Source of the DNA: Gadus chalcogrammus
Taxonomy: Eukaryota; Chordata; Actinopteri; Gadiformes; Gadidae
Reading direction: 5' to 3'
NCBI RefSeq assembly: GCF_026213295.1
Contig: NC_079416.1
Coordinates: 440,001-504,000 of the forward strand
DNA length: 64,000 bases
Position numbers and translations under genes: made by a program. Below the pieces are notes generated by a model. That model saw nothing but the letters and a program-made list of their open reading frames with translations, searched no databases and had not been told where the DNA came from. Below are positions 56,427 through 64,000 of this stretch, in pieces (the first letter of the stretch is position 1; each line of letters opens with the position of its first letter).

Positions 56427-58298
56427 CTAGTACCCCTGACCCATAAAGGGACCCTGTTGTCCCTGGTTGTAGTTCCCTTGATCTTGCCTCCCCTGATAGC
56501 CGTTGCCCTGTCCTTGCTTTGGTGGAAAAGGGTTAATCAAACAATCTTTCTTACTATGTCCTTCCTGGTTGCATCCATAACATATTAAAGGACCTCTGCG
56601 TTGTCCTTGGAATCCCTGCTGTTGATTATTTTTATACTGTCCTTGGGACCCCTGTTGTTGATTATTTTTATACTGTCCCTGGGACCCCTTGTTGTGATTC
56701 TGTTTGTTCCCACCCATTGGGTTCCCATTGTTATGTGTGTGTATATTTATGGCAGGTGGAGTGGGTGACCATTGGCTCTGAGGCTGTTGTACTGGGGGGG
56801 AGAATGCCTGTTGAGGAGGTTGGGTTTGTGGTGCGCCCTGCTGGACAGCTTGCAGTACTGTATCAACAGACTCGGAAACAACCGCCTGTTTTTTCTTCTC
56901 CTTTTCTTTTTTTGTGAGTTCTTCCAACTGAAGCTGAGATAGCTTCCTCTGCACCTCTTTGCTTTGTTCCTGCATTCTGTGTTCATTTTGCCGATATTTG
57001 TCCACTGCATGAACCACATGATCGCAGAAGTCTCTATGAGTTTTATTTGTAACCAGTCCAACCACATCATCCAGCTTGGCTTTGATTGAGCTAGGTAGAA
57101 TCTCTATCACAGAGTTTCTGAACATGACTGAAAACACAGGATGGATCTCAGGATCCTCATTCGTCTCCAAGCGCCATCTGTCCACTTGGACCTGGAGGTA
57201 GGATGCAGGATTCTCTGTGTCGTTGATAGGGAGACCTCTCATGTTTTTATGATCGATATGGGTCGGGAACTCCCTTCTGAGTGTGGCCCACATCGCCACT
57301 CTGTAGCGATTAAGTGAAAGCCCATCGAGCATTGCGTCCATTATGTCCAACCCTCCATTCCTCAGTACAGACTCCATTTTAGATAACCCCAATACTCTTG
57401 CCAACAGAGCTTTCAGGTCCCCCACTGCCATTAGCTTTCCCACTGTGAGTTCCTCAAATGTTCTAATCCATTTAGACGCCCCGTTATGTATGTTTGGGAG
57501 TTTAGCAATGACTCCCTCCAAGTCCTGTGTGCCCCACGGATGATAGTAGACATGTTGTCCTTTGACTAAAATAGGAAAAATTCCTGGGACGGTGTCGGGT
57601 GCCTTTTTTCCTCTTTGTGATTTCCTCAGTTTCTCATCTAACTCGAGTGGTGTGAGGCTTGGTAATAATGTAGGCCTACTGCAACCAGGCTCCTCTGCCG
57701 CTGGGCTCCAACTACGCCCCTCCCCCATTGGGTCATTACTCTCTCTTAGCTTCCTCTGAGTCTTTGTCCAATTTACTGCCCTCTTTCCTTTCTTTATCTT
57801 TCCCGGAGAAGGCCCCTCGCAAACCTGCTCATAGCCATCTTTCACATCTTCATTACTTTCGTCAACACCACTTGCCCCATCCTCGTCCTCACCTTCATCC
57901 TCACAGGAATTAATTTCAGCATTGCTACACTCTTCCCTTGGTTCCCTAATCCCCTCATAACAGTCCATGTGTATGGGTGCGCCCCTCCTCCCCTGTGTGT
58001 TACATTTATTATCTCCTACATCTAGTGTGACTTCCCCTTTAACTTCTAAGTTGCCTGTTAACAGTGGATACATCTTAGTTTCTATGTACGGCGGTGGCTC
58101 AAGCTTCAGAGGCAAAGGTTGAGCCTCTTCTTTCTTTGTGATTATTTTCCTGGCCACTCGTTGTAACGCACGCCACCTCTCTCCCTCCTCTTCGAACAAA
58201 GCTAGCACTAACTTTTCCCTGTCTCTCTTCTCCAAGGCCTTTTTACCACTTCTGTTAGGTCTGTAGTTCCTTATTACTACCTCCATGTCCCTACACAT
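56427..58298 (-). CDS. gag: retroviral gag
   Basis: 623 open codons after an early UAG. Visible in order: basic N-terminal matrix region, PPPY late-domain motif at about 68-71 (recruits NEDD4-type ligases for budding), acidic stretch (about 120-160), capsid-like region about 235-450 (PWGTQDL near its start), coiled, Lys/Glu-rich stretch (about 430-470), Gln/Pro-rich linker, short repeats of GQYKNNQQQG, and one zinc knuckle CYGCNQEGHSKKDC (about 573-586). It ends in UAG in frame with pol. The natural start is probably the ATG at 58437-58439, in the same frame: 18 codons follow, then a UAG at 58383-58385. Only downstream starts would bypass that stop, so matrix function is doubtful. Confidence 0.88.
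   Translation of the reverse strand: MCRDMEVVIRNYRPNRSGKKALEKRDREKLVLALFEEEGERWRALQRVARKIITKKEEAQPLPLKLEPPPYIETKMYPLLTGNLEVKGEVTLDVGDNKCNTQGRRGAPIHMDCYEGIREPREECSNAEINSCEDEGEDEDGASGVDESNEDVKDGYEQVCEGPSPGKIKKGKRAVNWTKTQRKLRESNDPMGEGRSWSPAAEEPGCSRPTLLPSLTPLELDEKLRKSQRGKKAPDTVPGIFPILVKGQHVYYHPWGTQDLEGVIAKLPNIHNGASKWIRTFEELTVGKLMAVGDLKALLARVLGLSKMESVLRNGGLDIMDAMLDGLSLNRYRVAMWATLRREFPTHIDHKNMRGLPINDTENPASYLQVQVDRWRLETNEDPEIHPVFSVMFRNSVIEILPSSIKAKLDDVVGLVTNKTHRDFCDHVVHAVDKYRQNEHRMQEQSKEVQRKLSQLQLEELTKKEKEKKKQAVVSESVDTVLQAVQQGAPQTQPPQQAFSPPVQQPQSQWSPTPPAINIHTHNNGNPMGGNKQNHNKGSQGQYKNNQQQGSQGQYKNNQQQGFQGQRRGPLICYGCNQEGHSKKDCLINPFPPKQGQGNGYQGRQDQGNYNQGQQGPFMGQGY
56607..56690 (-). repeat. short tandem repeat in gag nucleocapsid linker
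   Basis: Two to two and a half copies of a Gly/Gln/Asn/Lys-rich block (SQGQYKNNQQQG), just before the zinc knuckle. Confidence 0.7.
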
Positions 58299-58382
58299 TG
58301 TCTGATCAAAAGTCCCTCCCGCGGGCCAAATTGTGCCTGATTTAACTGTCCGCTTTTCCCACTTCTCAGAAATTCGTTTGAT

Positions 58383-58439
58383 CTAATTTCTGAGGAGTGG
58401 ATTGTCTCTGCTCAAAACTTCTACCGCTGTTGGTGCCAT
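58383..58439 (-). pseudogene. gag 5' end with premature UAG
   Basis: ATG at 58437-58439, then 18 open codons and a UAG at 58383-58385, in frame with the main gag frame. The open frame resumes directly after it, so this is a single nonsense codon. Confidence 0.65.
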
Positions 58440-58694
58440 TTTTAATTATTACTTTATTACCTTATTTATTTTTTCTGAAATACACTATTTATTAATACAA
58501 TTTATTTGAGTTTATTCTACTAGTTAGTTTTAAATACTTTACTATCTCTAAGCTACAAACGTGAACTCCCCCCCGGCGCTCGTCTCCCTCCCTGCTTTGC
58601 AGGCTCCTGCTCGTCCCCTGTGTGATTGCTCGTGCACGTGCAGTTAGTCAGCGCGGTGATGTCAAAGAAGATTTACACATTTATTCAATACTTC

Positions 58695-58788
58695 AACAAA
58701 TTAACTATTCTCTATCCGTCTAATTTATTTATGATTATCAACTACTTTAAACAAATTAACTATTCTCTGTCCGCCTAATTTATTTATG
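58695..58788. repeat. imperfect 55-bp duplication
   Basis: The block aacaaattaactattctct is followed by a shared AT-rich stretch, at 58695 and again at 58750, with a few substitutions between copies. Confidence 0.75.
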
Positions 58789-59322
58789 ACAGAATCAACA
58801 ACAACAAAAATGAACCGGGTCGTAAAAACCTCCGAGGTAACTTAATCCTAACACGACTTAAATACAGACAATAAGCCGGTTCATACAATTTCTTTATCTT
58901 ATATTGAAAAATGTCCGAATTGTTTGTAATTAATTACAAATAAAAAGTTGACCGAGCATAGAAGCTGGCCTTTTGGTTAATCACATGTACGGTCGGATGT
59001 ATAATGAATCAATCAGAACTTCAAACAAGAATGATTGCCACAAAGCACCAAGATCAGACAAACGATGCTTCGCACAACTAGTCTATTCCTTCAAAATAAT
59101 GGCTAATCACATACACACTCGACCAGATCACGAACAAACAAGAGACTCCTCAAAATACCAACTCAAATGGTACTCCAACCAAGAACCTTATCTATTCAAA
59201 AGTGCGAGAATCTGCTTTCTCAAAAATGCCAACTTCGGAAATTCACCGGTCGACATCCCAAGCAAACCTCTAAAATAAAAATGAATTCATCAACGGCAAT
59301 GAATTCCAATACAACTCCAAAT

Positions 59323-59548
59323 GAGATCTCAGAAACCCAACAGTTACGCAATCGTTCGAACTGTGGACCCAACTTGAGCAGAGATCTCAGAAATCCAACA
59401 GTTACGCAATCGTTCGAACTGTGGACCCAATTTTAGCAGAGATCTCAGAAATCCAACAGTTACGCAATCGTTCGAACTGTGGACCCAATTTTAGCAGAGA
59501 TCTCAGAAATCCAACAGTTACGCAATCGTTCGAACTGTGGACCCACTT
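59323..59548. repeat. 58-bp tandem repeat, four copies, in leader
   Basis: Units begin gagatctcag at 59323, 59381, 59439 and 59497. The last three are nearly identical; the first differs at a few bases. Each unit has the palindromic ttcgaa. Confidence 0.92.
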
Positions 59549-59861
59549 TTCTATTGGAACTTTCTCACTAATTCGTTCCTCTAGAATACAGCCACAGGAC
59601 TTTATAGTAGGACTATTGAACCAAAACACCAAAACACCAATAACAATAACTTGTGTCAAAATAGGGAGCCACGCGTCTTGGTCATTTAGAACCACAGCGC
59701 CTAGGGCTTATGTGCGCGCGCACGTCAATCTCTTCCGGAGCTCCCGTCTCTCGCTCTCTCTCTCTTTAGGTTCGTTTGACTGAAGAGACACTTTAACCCG
59801 TTCACCAAGCGTTCAGACGGGGCAAAAACAGATCAACCAACCATTAAATTAGTGGTAAGCC

Positions 59862-59870
59862 AACTTACCG
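59862..59870 (-). promoter_or_regulatory. probable splice donor for env mRNA
   Basis: The minus strand reads CCGGTAAGT, with the exon ending at 59869, about 80 nt past the PBS. It matches the vertebrate donor consensus well. No acceptor is assigned with confidence. Confidence 0.55.
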
Positions 59871-59946
59871 GGAATAGTTTTGTGCGCTTGGTTGTGTGAT
59901 TCGTCCGCGCCCCGCCTTGCAGCCCGGCAGTTGGGCTCTCTTTCCA

Positions 59947-59964
59947 GTCCTGGTCGCGACGCCA
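59947..59964 (-). promoter_or_regulatory. retrovirus primer-binding site
   Basis: The minus strand reads TGGCGTCGCGACCAGGAC, three bases after the 5' LTR. TGG start and position are typical. The implied tRNA end (discriminator G, acceptor TCGCGAC, T-stem CCTGG) does not match a vertebrate tRNA I can name; it is closest to serine- or lysine-type ends, with mismatches. Confidence 0.7.
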
Positions 59965-59967
59965 ATA

Positions 59968-60381
59968 TATTGAAGATTAACCGAGATATAAAACACTTAG
60001 ACTAATTCAAGAGAGAGAGTAGAATGAAAACGAGGGGTCCGGAGCAAGAATTGACAAAAGACTTTATCGTGCAGAAAAACAACAACGACAACAGCCTGAG
60101 TGGGTTTGCAAAGTCACTCTCGTTCACAAACTGCGGCGTCTTTTTATACACACAAACAGAACAGCTTCTCCTTGAGGTGTCTGCCTCCATTCAGTCATAA
60201 ATCCACTTTACCCTGAATGGTCAGAAAATAGACAACAAATGGTCTGCAAAGATAGCCCTGCTCCTTTTTAGGGGGGCTCCATCTGTTCTAAACCCAGACA
60301 CCTAGGCACCGTGTGTTTTCCACTATTAAGCATAAAAGACCTCATAATAATCACAGAATATAATCAGTAATTTCTACCACA
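59968..60381 (-). repeat. retrovirus 5' LTR
   Basis: 414 bp, 412 positions identical to the 3' LTR. The TATA box TATAAAAA on the minus strand is at 60141-60148, so transcription runs leftwards from about 60115. I see only an imperfect poly(A) signal (GATAAA, around 60061-60072). Confidence 0.93.
60141..60148 (-). promoter_or_regulatory. retroviral LTR TATA box
   Basis: TATAAAAAG on the minus strand, with a GC-rich stretch (ACGCCGCAG) right after it. The 3' LTR has a base change just next to the box. Confidence 0.7.
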
Positions 60382-60563
60382 CTCTCTGGTGCTCCCTGCT
60401 GGCAGTATCACTATACTGTCCTCATGTTTCACAAAAACAGTTTTGAGAGACGTTGTCAGTTTTTGTATGTTGCTTAAATCCTCCAAAGCGGTTGGCAGTA
60501 AACATCAGGTCACGGTAGGTCACGGTAGGCCACGGAGGCAATGAGCTCGAGTTGAAAAAGGAA

Positions 60564-60683
60564 AAGCTTACAGCACCTGGTATTCCCAGGCGGTCTCCCA
60601 TCCACGTACTAACCAGGCCCGACCCTGCTTAGCTTCCGATATCAGACGAGATCGGGCGTGTTCAGGGTGGTATGGCCGTAAGC
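60564..60683 (-). rRNA. 5S rRNA, diverged edge copy
   Basis: Substitutions tccacgtact and ccgatatcag on the plus strand, one inside the C-box area. Confidence 0.92.
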
Positions 60684-61211
60684 AATAAGTGCAGGCGCAA
60701 AACCAGGTTTTATACAGTAGCACAAAAGGAGTGAGAAAGCTGCTGAGGCTCGACGTTACACTTTTACAAAAACAATCATTAGTTAGATATAAACGGCAGT
60801 AATTGATTCAGTAGGACTCCTTATCCATGTAAACGATCATTGTGACATCTGAATTCATTAATTATCTGAAATACACTGCGTGTGCGTGTGATGTTAAATG
60901 TTTGAACCAAGGTTAACGGTTAAAGTGTCAGAGAATGGGTGGTGATTTTTTGACGTCCTCCCATGATCTGAAGTGAGCGTGCGTGTTTGTGTTGGTGAAA
61001 GTTTAAGAAATGTACAACTGTCGGTTCAGCTCACTGGTGCTCCCTGCTGGCAGTATCACTATACTGTCCTCATGTTTCACAAAAACAGTTTTGAGAGACG
61101 TTGTCAGTTTTTGTATGTTGCTTAAATCCTCCAAAGCGGTTGGCAGTAAACATCAGGTCACGGTAGGTCACGGTAGGCCACGGAGGCAATGAGCTCGAGT
61201 TGAAAAAGGAA

Positions 61212-61331
61212 AAGCTTACAGCACCTGGTATTCCCAGGCGGTCTCCCATCTACGTACTAACCAGGCCCGACCCTGCTTAGCTTCCGAGATCAGACGAGAT
61301 CGGGCGTGTTCAGGGTGGTATGGCCGTAAGC
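61212..61331 (-). rRNA. 5S rRNA, diverged edge copy
   Basis: Shares acgtact with its neighbour at 60564, plus a change catcta. Confidence 0.92.
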
Positions 61332-61800
61332 AATAAGTGCAGGCGCAAAACCAGGTTTTATACAGTAGCACATAAGGAGTGAGAAAGCTGCTGAGGCTCG
61401 ACGTTACACTTTTACAAAAACAATCATTAGTTAGATATAAACGGCAGTAATTGATTCAGTAGGACTCCTTATCCATGTAAACGATCATTGTGACATCTGA
61501 ATTCATTAATTATCTGAAATACACTGCGTGTGCGTGTGATGTTAAATGTTTGAACCAAGGTTAACGGTTAAAGTGTCAGAGAATGGGTGGTGATTTTTTG
61601 ACGTCCTCCCATGATCTGAAGTGAGCGTGCGTGTTTGTGTTGGTGAAAGTTTAAGAAATGTACAACTGTCGGTTCAGCTCTCTGGTGCTCCCTGCTGGCA
61701 GTATCACTATACTGTCCTCATGTTTCACAAAAACAGTTTTGAGAGACGTTGTCAGTTTTTGTATGTTGCTTAAATCCTCCAAAGCGGTTGGCAGTAAACA

Positions 61801-61845
61801 TCAGGTCACGGTAGGTCACGGTAGGTCACGTTAGGCCACGGAGGC
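61801..61845. repeat. 10-bp spacer motif, expanded
   Basis: Four tandem copies of cacggtaggt/cacggtaggc-type motifs here. Most units have two, and the short units at 40.4, 42.3, 43.6 and 48.1 kb have one. Confidence 0.85.
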
Positions 61846-61869
61846 AATGAGCTCGAGTTGAAAAAGGAA

Positions 61870-61989
61870 AAGCTTACAGCACCTGGTATTCCCAGGCGGT
61901 CTCACATCCAAGTACTAACCAGGCCCGACCCTGCTTAGCTTCCGAGATCAGACGAGATCGGGCGTGTTCAGGGTGGTATGGCCGTAAGG
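61870..61989 (-). rRNA. 5S rRNA, diverged edge copy
   Basis: Changes ctcacatcc (near the C box) and the first base of the RNA (gccgtaagg on the plus strand, breaking the terminal pair). The hAT element starts just past its TATA box. Confidence 0.9.
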
Positions 61990-62020
61990 AATTAGTGCAG
62001 GCGCAAAACCAGGTTTTATA

Positions 62021-62028
62021 CAGTAGCA
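62021..62028. repeat. hAT target site duplication, left
   Basis: CAGTAGCA; repeated at 63009-63016. The sequence belongs to the 5S upstream spacer. Confidence 0.93.
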
Positions 62029-63008
62029 CAGGGGTTTTCAAAGTGTGAGAGAGTGAGCCCCCCCTCAGAGAAAAAAATTCAGCTGAGCCCCCCCCCCGAA
62101 AAAAAAAATTTCTAAAGACCTGTGTTTTGAAAGCTATCCTAATTATTTTACACATTTTAAACATCTCTGATCATAATTTTAAAACATTTGAAACATATTT
62201 TTTCAACATTTGAAACATATTTTTTAAACAATTTAAACATATTTCTGAACCATTACAACATCTTTGTGCGTTTTTAAACACATTTCTTAACACAATTTAA
62301 CAACTTTATCGAAGCATGTTTTAGCTTAACCCTTTTTAAATACATTTGAACATCTTAATCTGTGTAAACTGCCAGTTTACACATATTCCTTCCGACATTG
62401 AATTTTCAGAGTCGAATCAGATCTGCTTTTTCAGTCCAGAGATTCGACTATTCGGCGGGGTTTGTTTACCGGCGTTGCTATGGTGACCTAAATCATTATA
62501 AGCAACTGAAAACGATGCCGGTTTGAAACTAAAACTGTGATTCTGAAAAAAGTATAAATGCTATCAAAATTCCGTTTGGATAGTATTGAAGATACAAGTG
62601 TGTAGATTTGTTCAATGGTTTGAACGATGGTAAACGGTTGAAAAATGAATGAGTTACGATGTATAGAAGTAGGTGTATCAGAATGGGCAGACGTCTTCAA
62701 TGAAAACATCTGAAAACAAAGCGGTATGAAACTAAAACGGTGGTTCTGAAGACATTTTAAATGATATCGAAATTCTGTTTGGATATTATTGAAGATACAA
62801 GTGTGTAGATTTGTTAAATGGTTTGCACGAAGATAAACGGTTGAAAATTGATTTAGTTAGGTTACTTATACAGTTGAAGTAAGATTGATGATTTGAATCA
62901 TCGACTTTCAGGTTTTTCTTCGGGTTTATTTTTTTCTCACGTCGCGCCCCCCCTGAAGAACTCTGGCGCCCCCCAGGGGGGGCGCGCCCCACAGTTTGAA
63001 AACCACTG
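62029..63008. mobile_element. non-autonomous hAT-type DNA transposon
   Basis: 980 bp with terminal inverted repeats CAGGGGTTTTCAAAGTGTG (left) and CAGTGGTTTTCAAACTGTG (right end, read inwards) and the 8-bp target duplication typical of hAT elements. C/G homopolymer tracts lie near both ends. There is no transposase ORF, so it would depend on an enzyme supplied elsewhere. Confidence 0.9.
62505..62865. repeat. about 203-bp diverged tandem duplication inside hAT
   Basis: Shared blocks such as gatacaagtgtgtagatttg at 62591 and 62794, and aaacggttgaaaa at 62632 and 62834. Copies are about 80 per cent alike by eye. Confidence 0.8.
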
Positions 63009-63016
63009 CAGTAGCA
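63009..63016. repeat. hAT target site duplication, right
   Basis: CAGTAGCA, identical to 62021-62028; 5S spacer resumes here. Confidence 0.93.
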
Positions 63017-63296
63017 CATAAGGAGTGAGAAAGCTGCTGAGGCTCGACGTTACACTTTTACAAAAACAATCATTAGTTAGATATTGTTGGGCAAAATAAC
63101 CTGCTGAGCACATATAAATATAGCTAACTCCCACCCTAGCTTGAGGAGCACAACACATGGCAGTCACGTTACAATATAGTCAGCTTTTAACACATAACAC
63201 AAACATGATAATATAGTCAGGTCAAGGCCAGAGCCAAGGCCCCATTTCCCAAGCAGGCAAATGGTAGACACTAACGGGAGAGCCACATTAATTCAT

Positions 63297-63355
63297 CACA
63301 CAAGAGATACTTCGATCACACAAGAGATACTTCAAGCACACAAGAGATACTTCGA
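63297..63355. repeat. 20-bp direct repeats in U3
   Basis: Three copies of caagagatacttc with cacac, 20 bp apart (63301, 63321, 63341). U3 direct repeats often act as enhancers. Confidence 0.85.
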
Positions 63356-63492
63356 GAACAAAGGAGACACTGAGGAGCTCTTCCCCGTTAGTAGGAACAC
63401 AAGAAGATACACTTGCATACACCAGGGCCTGAGAGCCAAGGTCAAGCAAAAACACACAGAACCACACACACCTCATCAAGAGGAGGATACAG

Positions 63493-63499
63493 TATAAAA
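63493..63499 (+). promoter_or_regulatory. LTR TATA box
   Basis: TATAAAA about 160 bp before AATAAA; start of R expected near 63520-63530. Confidence 0.7.
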
Positions 63500-63653
63500 C
63501 TGTATCACACAGGGACTCATGATCCCCTTCTTCTTCTGAAGCAGACCTTCCACGGAGGCGAAGCTCCGGACGAACCATCAGCGCTGATTAGGGACTTAGA
63601 CATATTCGATTTCTCACGCTTTATGACTCTGTATAACCGTTGCCACTTTACTT

Positions 63654-63659
63654 AATAAA
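63654..63659 (+). promoter_or_regulatory. LTR poly(A) signal
   Basis: AATAAA in the R region. Confidence 0.75.
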
Positions 63660-63748
63660 TCCAAGGTCCTCGTGCCGACAGACTTTATTACCTCTCCGTC
63701 TCATTTTATCTGATCCAGTAACTAGACAGACCGTTTTTCCCTTCAATT

Positions 63749-63766
63749 TGGTGACCCCGACGTGAT
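63749..63766 (+). promoter_or_regulatory. primer-binding site, tRNA-Trp
   Basis: TGGTGACCCCGACGTGAT is complementary to the 3' end of vertebrate tRNA-Trp, the primer also used by avian alpharetroviruses. It starts three bases after the LTR. Confidence 0.85.
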
Positions 63767-64000
63767 TTTTTCTGAATTGAACACGCAACTGGGAAACGAG
63801 AGACGGAGAGCGGCACGACCTCGGGACCCCGGAGCACCGGACCGATTCCTGCAGTCTCACCTCGCGATCGCACAACAAAAGGTAGGCAGAACCTGTTGAT
63901 AAAATCCAAACTCTGCATAGTTATATAGGAATCACATTAGGAGGTGAGACTGTGAGAGCGGTTCGCTACGGGATATCTCGTGGGGACGAATAGGACTGCA
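63767..64000 (+). other. leader of second retrovirus (cut by window end)
   Basis: GC-rich untranslated leader with a possible splice donor (aaaaggtaggc, about 63877-63887). No gag start recognisable before the window ends. Confidence 0.5.

Larger units (their letters stand above)
58440..59946 (-). other. retrovirus leader between PBS and gag
   Basis: About 1.5 kb, unusually long for a class I leader. It holds a splice donor near 59868, four 58-bp repeats (59323-59548), and an imperfect 55-bp duplication (58695-58788). No ORF looks coding. Packaging signals would be expected here but are not recognisable by eye. Confidence 0.6.
48652..60381 (-). mobile_element. complete class I (gamma/epsilon-like) endogenous retrovirus
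   Basis: 11.73 kb in the 5S spacer, flanked by CTCT (48648-48651 and 60382-60385), the 4-bp target duplication expected of gamma-type integrases. Reading leftwards: 5' LTR 59968-60381, PBS, splice donor, long leader, gag, pro-pol in the same frame after a UAG, env overlapping the end of pol, PPT, 3' LTR 48652-49065. The LTRs differ at only two of 414 positions that I can see, so the insertion is young. Even so, gag has an early UAG, pol has a UAG in the integrase zinc finger, and env is frameshifted. The class I call rests on CX6CC in TM, the gag UAG pol layout, and a single zinc knuckle. Confidence 0.93.
60382..63084 (-). repeat. 5S rDNA array block E (edge units)
   Basis: Three complete 5S genes and a cut fourth spacer, broken by a hAT element and then by a retroviral LTR. 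Spacers carry extra copies of the 10-bp motif (three at 60514-60534, four at 61806-61840) and gaaaaaggaaaagc terminators. More diverged than blocks B and C. Confidence 0.95.
63085..63745 (+). repeat. 5' LTR of a second retrovirus
   Basis: It starts TGTTGGGC directly after 5S spacer ...gttagatat and ends ...CCCTTCA before the primer site (about 661 bp). U3 has three 20-bp direct repeats (63297-63355), a TATA box at 63493-63499, and AATAAA at 63654-63659. It is unlike the LTR at 48652. The rest of the provirus and its second target-site copy lie beyond the window. Confidence 0.85.

Noticed and set aside
59323..59548. Regular 58-bp repeats that could suggest a CRISPR-like array
   Set aside because: Direct tandem repeats with no unique spacers, in a vertebrate retroviral leader.

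Overview
This window is vertebrate nuclear DNA, most likely from a teleost fish. It is a tandem 5S rRNA gene array (all genes on the minus strand, basic unit about 648 bp) next to a tandem tRNA-Arg(ACG) array, and it has been invaded repeatedly by mobile elements. There are 5S genes with internal promoters and upstream TATA boxes, class I retroviruses, a hAT element, and a 5S-targeted L1/Tx1-like LINE with a ZCCHC3-like ORF1. I see no single-copy host protein gene. Long 5S and tRNA arrays side by side recall cyprinid chromosomes, but I cannot name the species.

Layout: 1-3281 holds about 5.5 units (about 570 bp each) with tRNA-Arg(ACG) genes on the minus strand. 3282-3381 is a 100-N assembly gap. 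3382-9447 is 5S block A, whose first units carry many indels. 9448-15350 is a full-length but decayed 5S-targeted LINE (minus). 15351-25714 is 5S block B, with nearly identical units. 25715-28264 is an internally deleted LINE that keeps an open ORF1. 28265-36038 is 5S block C. 36039-38589 is a second LINE with the same internal deletion. 38590-48651 is 5S block D, with more variants. 48652-60381 is a complete class I endogenous retrovirus (minus; gag, pro-pol, env, two 414-bp LTRs, 4-bp target duplication). 60382-63084 is 5S block E, with a 980-bp hAT element at 62029-63008. 63085-64000 is the 5' LTR, tRNA-Trp primer site and leader of another retrovirus (plus strand), which runs off the window.

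I count 53 full-length 5S copies, plus three split by LINEs at the same point, between about nt 22 and 23 of the 5S RNA. Each 5S unit has a TATA element at -25 to -31, an internal control region, and a double oligo-T terminator. Variants shared every third unit in blocks C and D show that the array expands in three-unit (about 1.94-kb) steps.

The points most worth a second look are: (1) a region between protease and reverse transcriptase in the retroviral pol with two His-x-Thr motifs and the layout of a 2H (LigT-like) phosphoesterase; (2) two near-identical LINE copies that have lost endonuclease and RT but keep an open zinc-knuckle ORF1, while the only full-length relative here is decayed; (3) the three-unit higher-order structure of the 5S array; (4) a retrovirus with almost identical LTRs but two extra in-frame UAG codons and an env frameshift. 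Copy identities are by eye; no alignment or database search was run.
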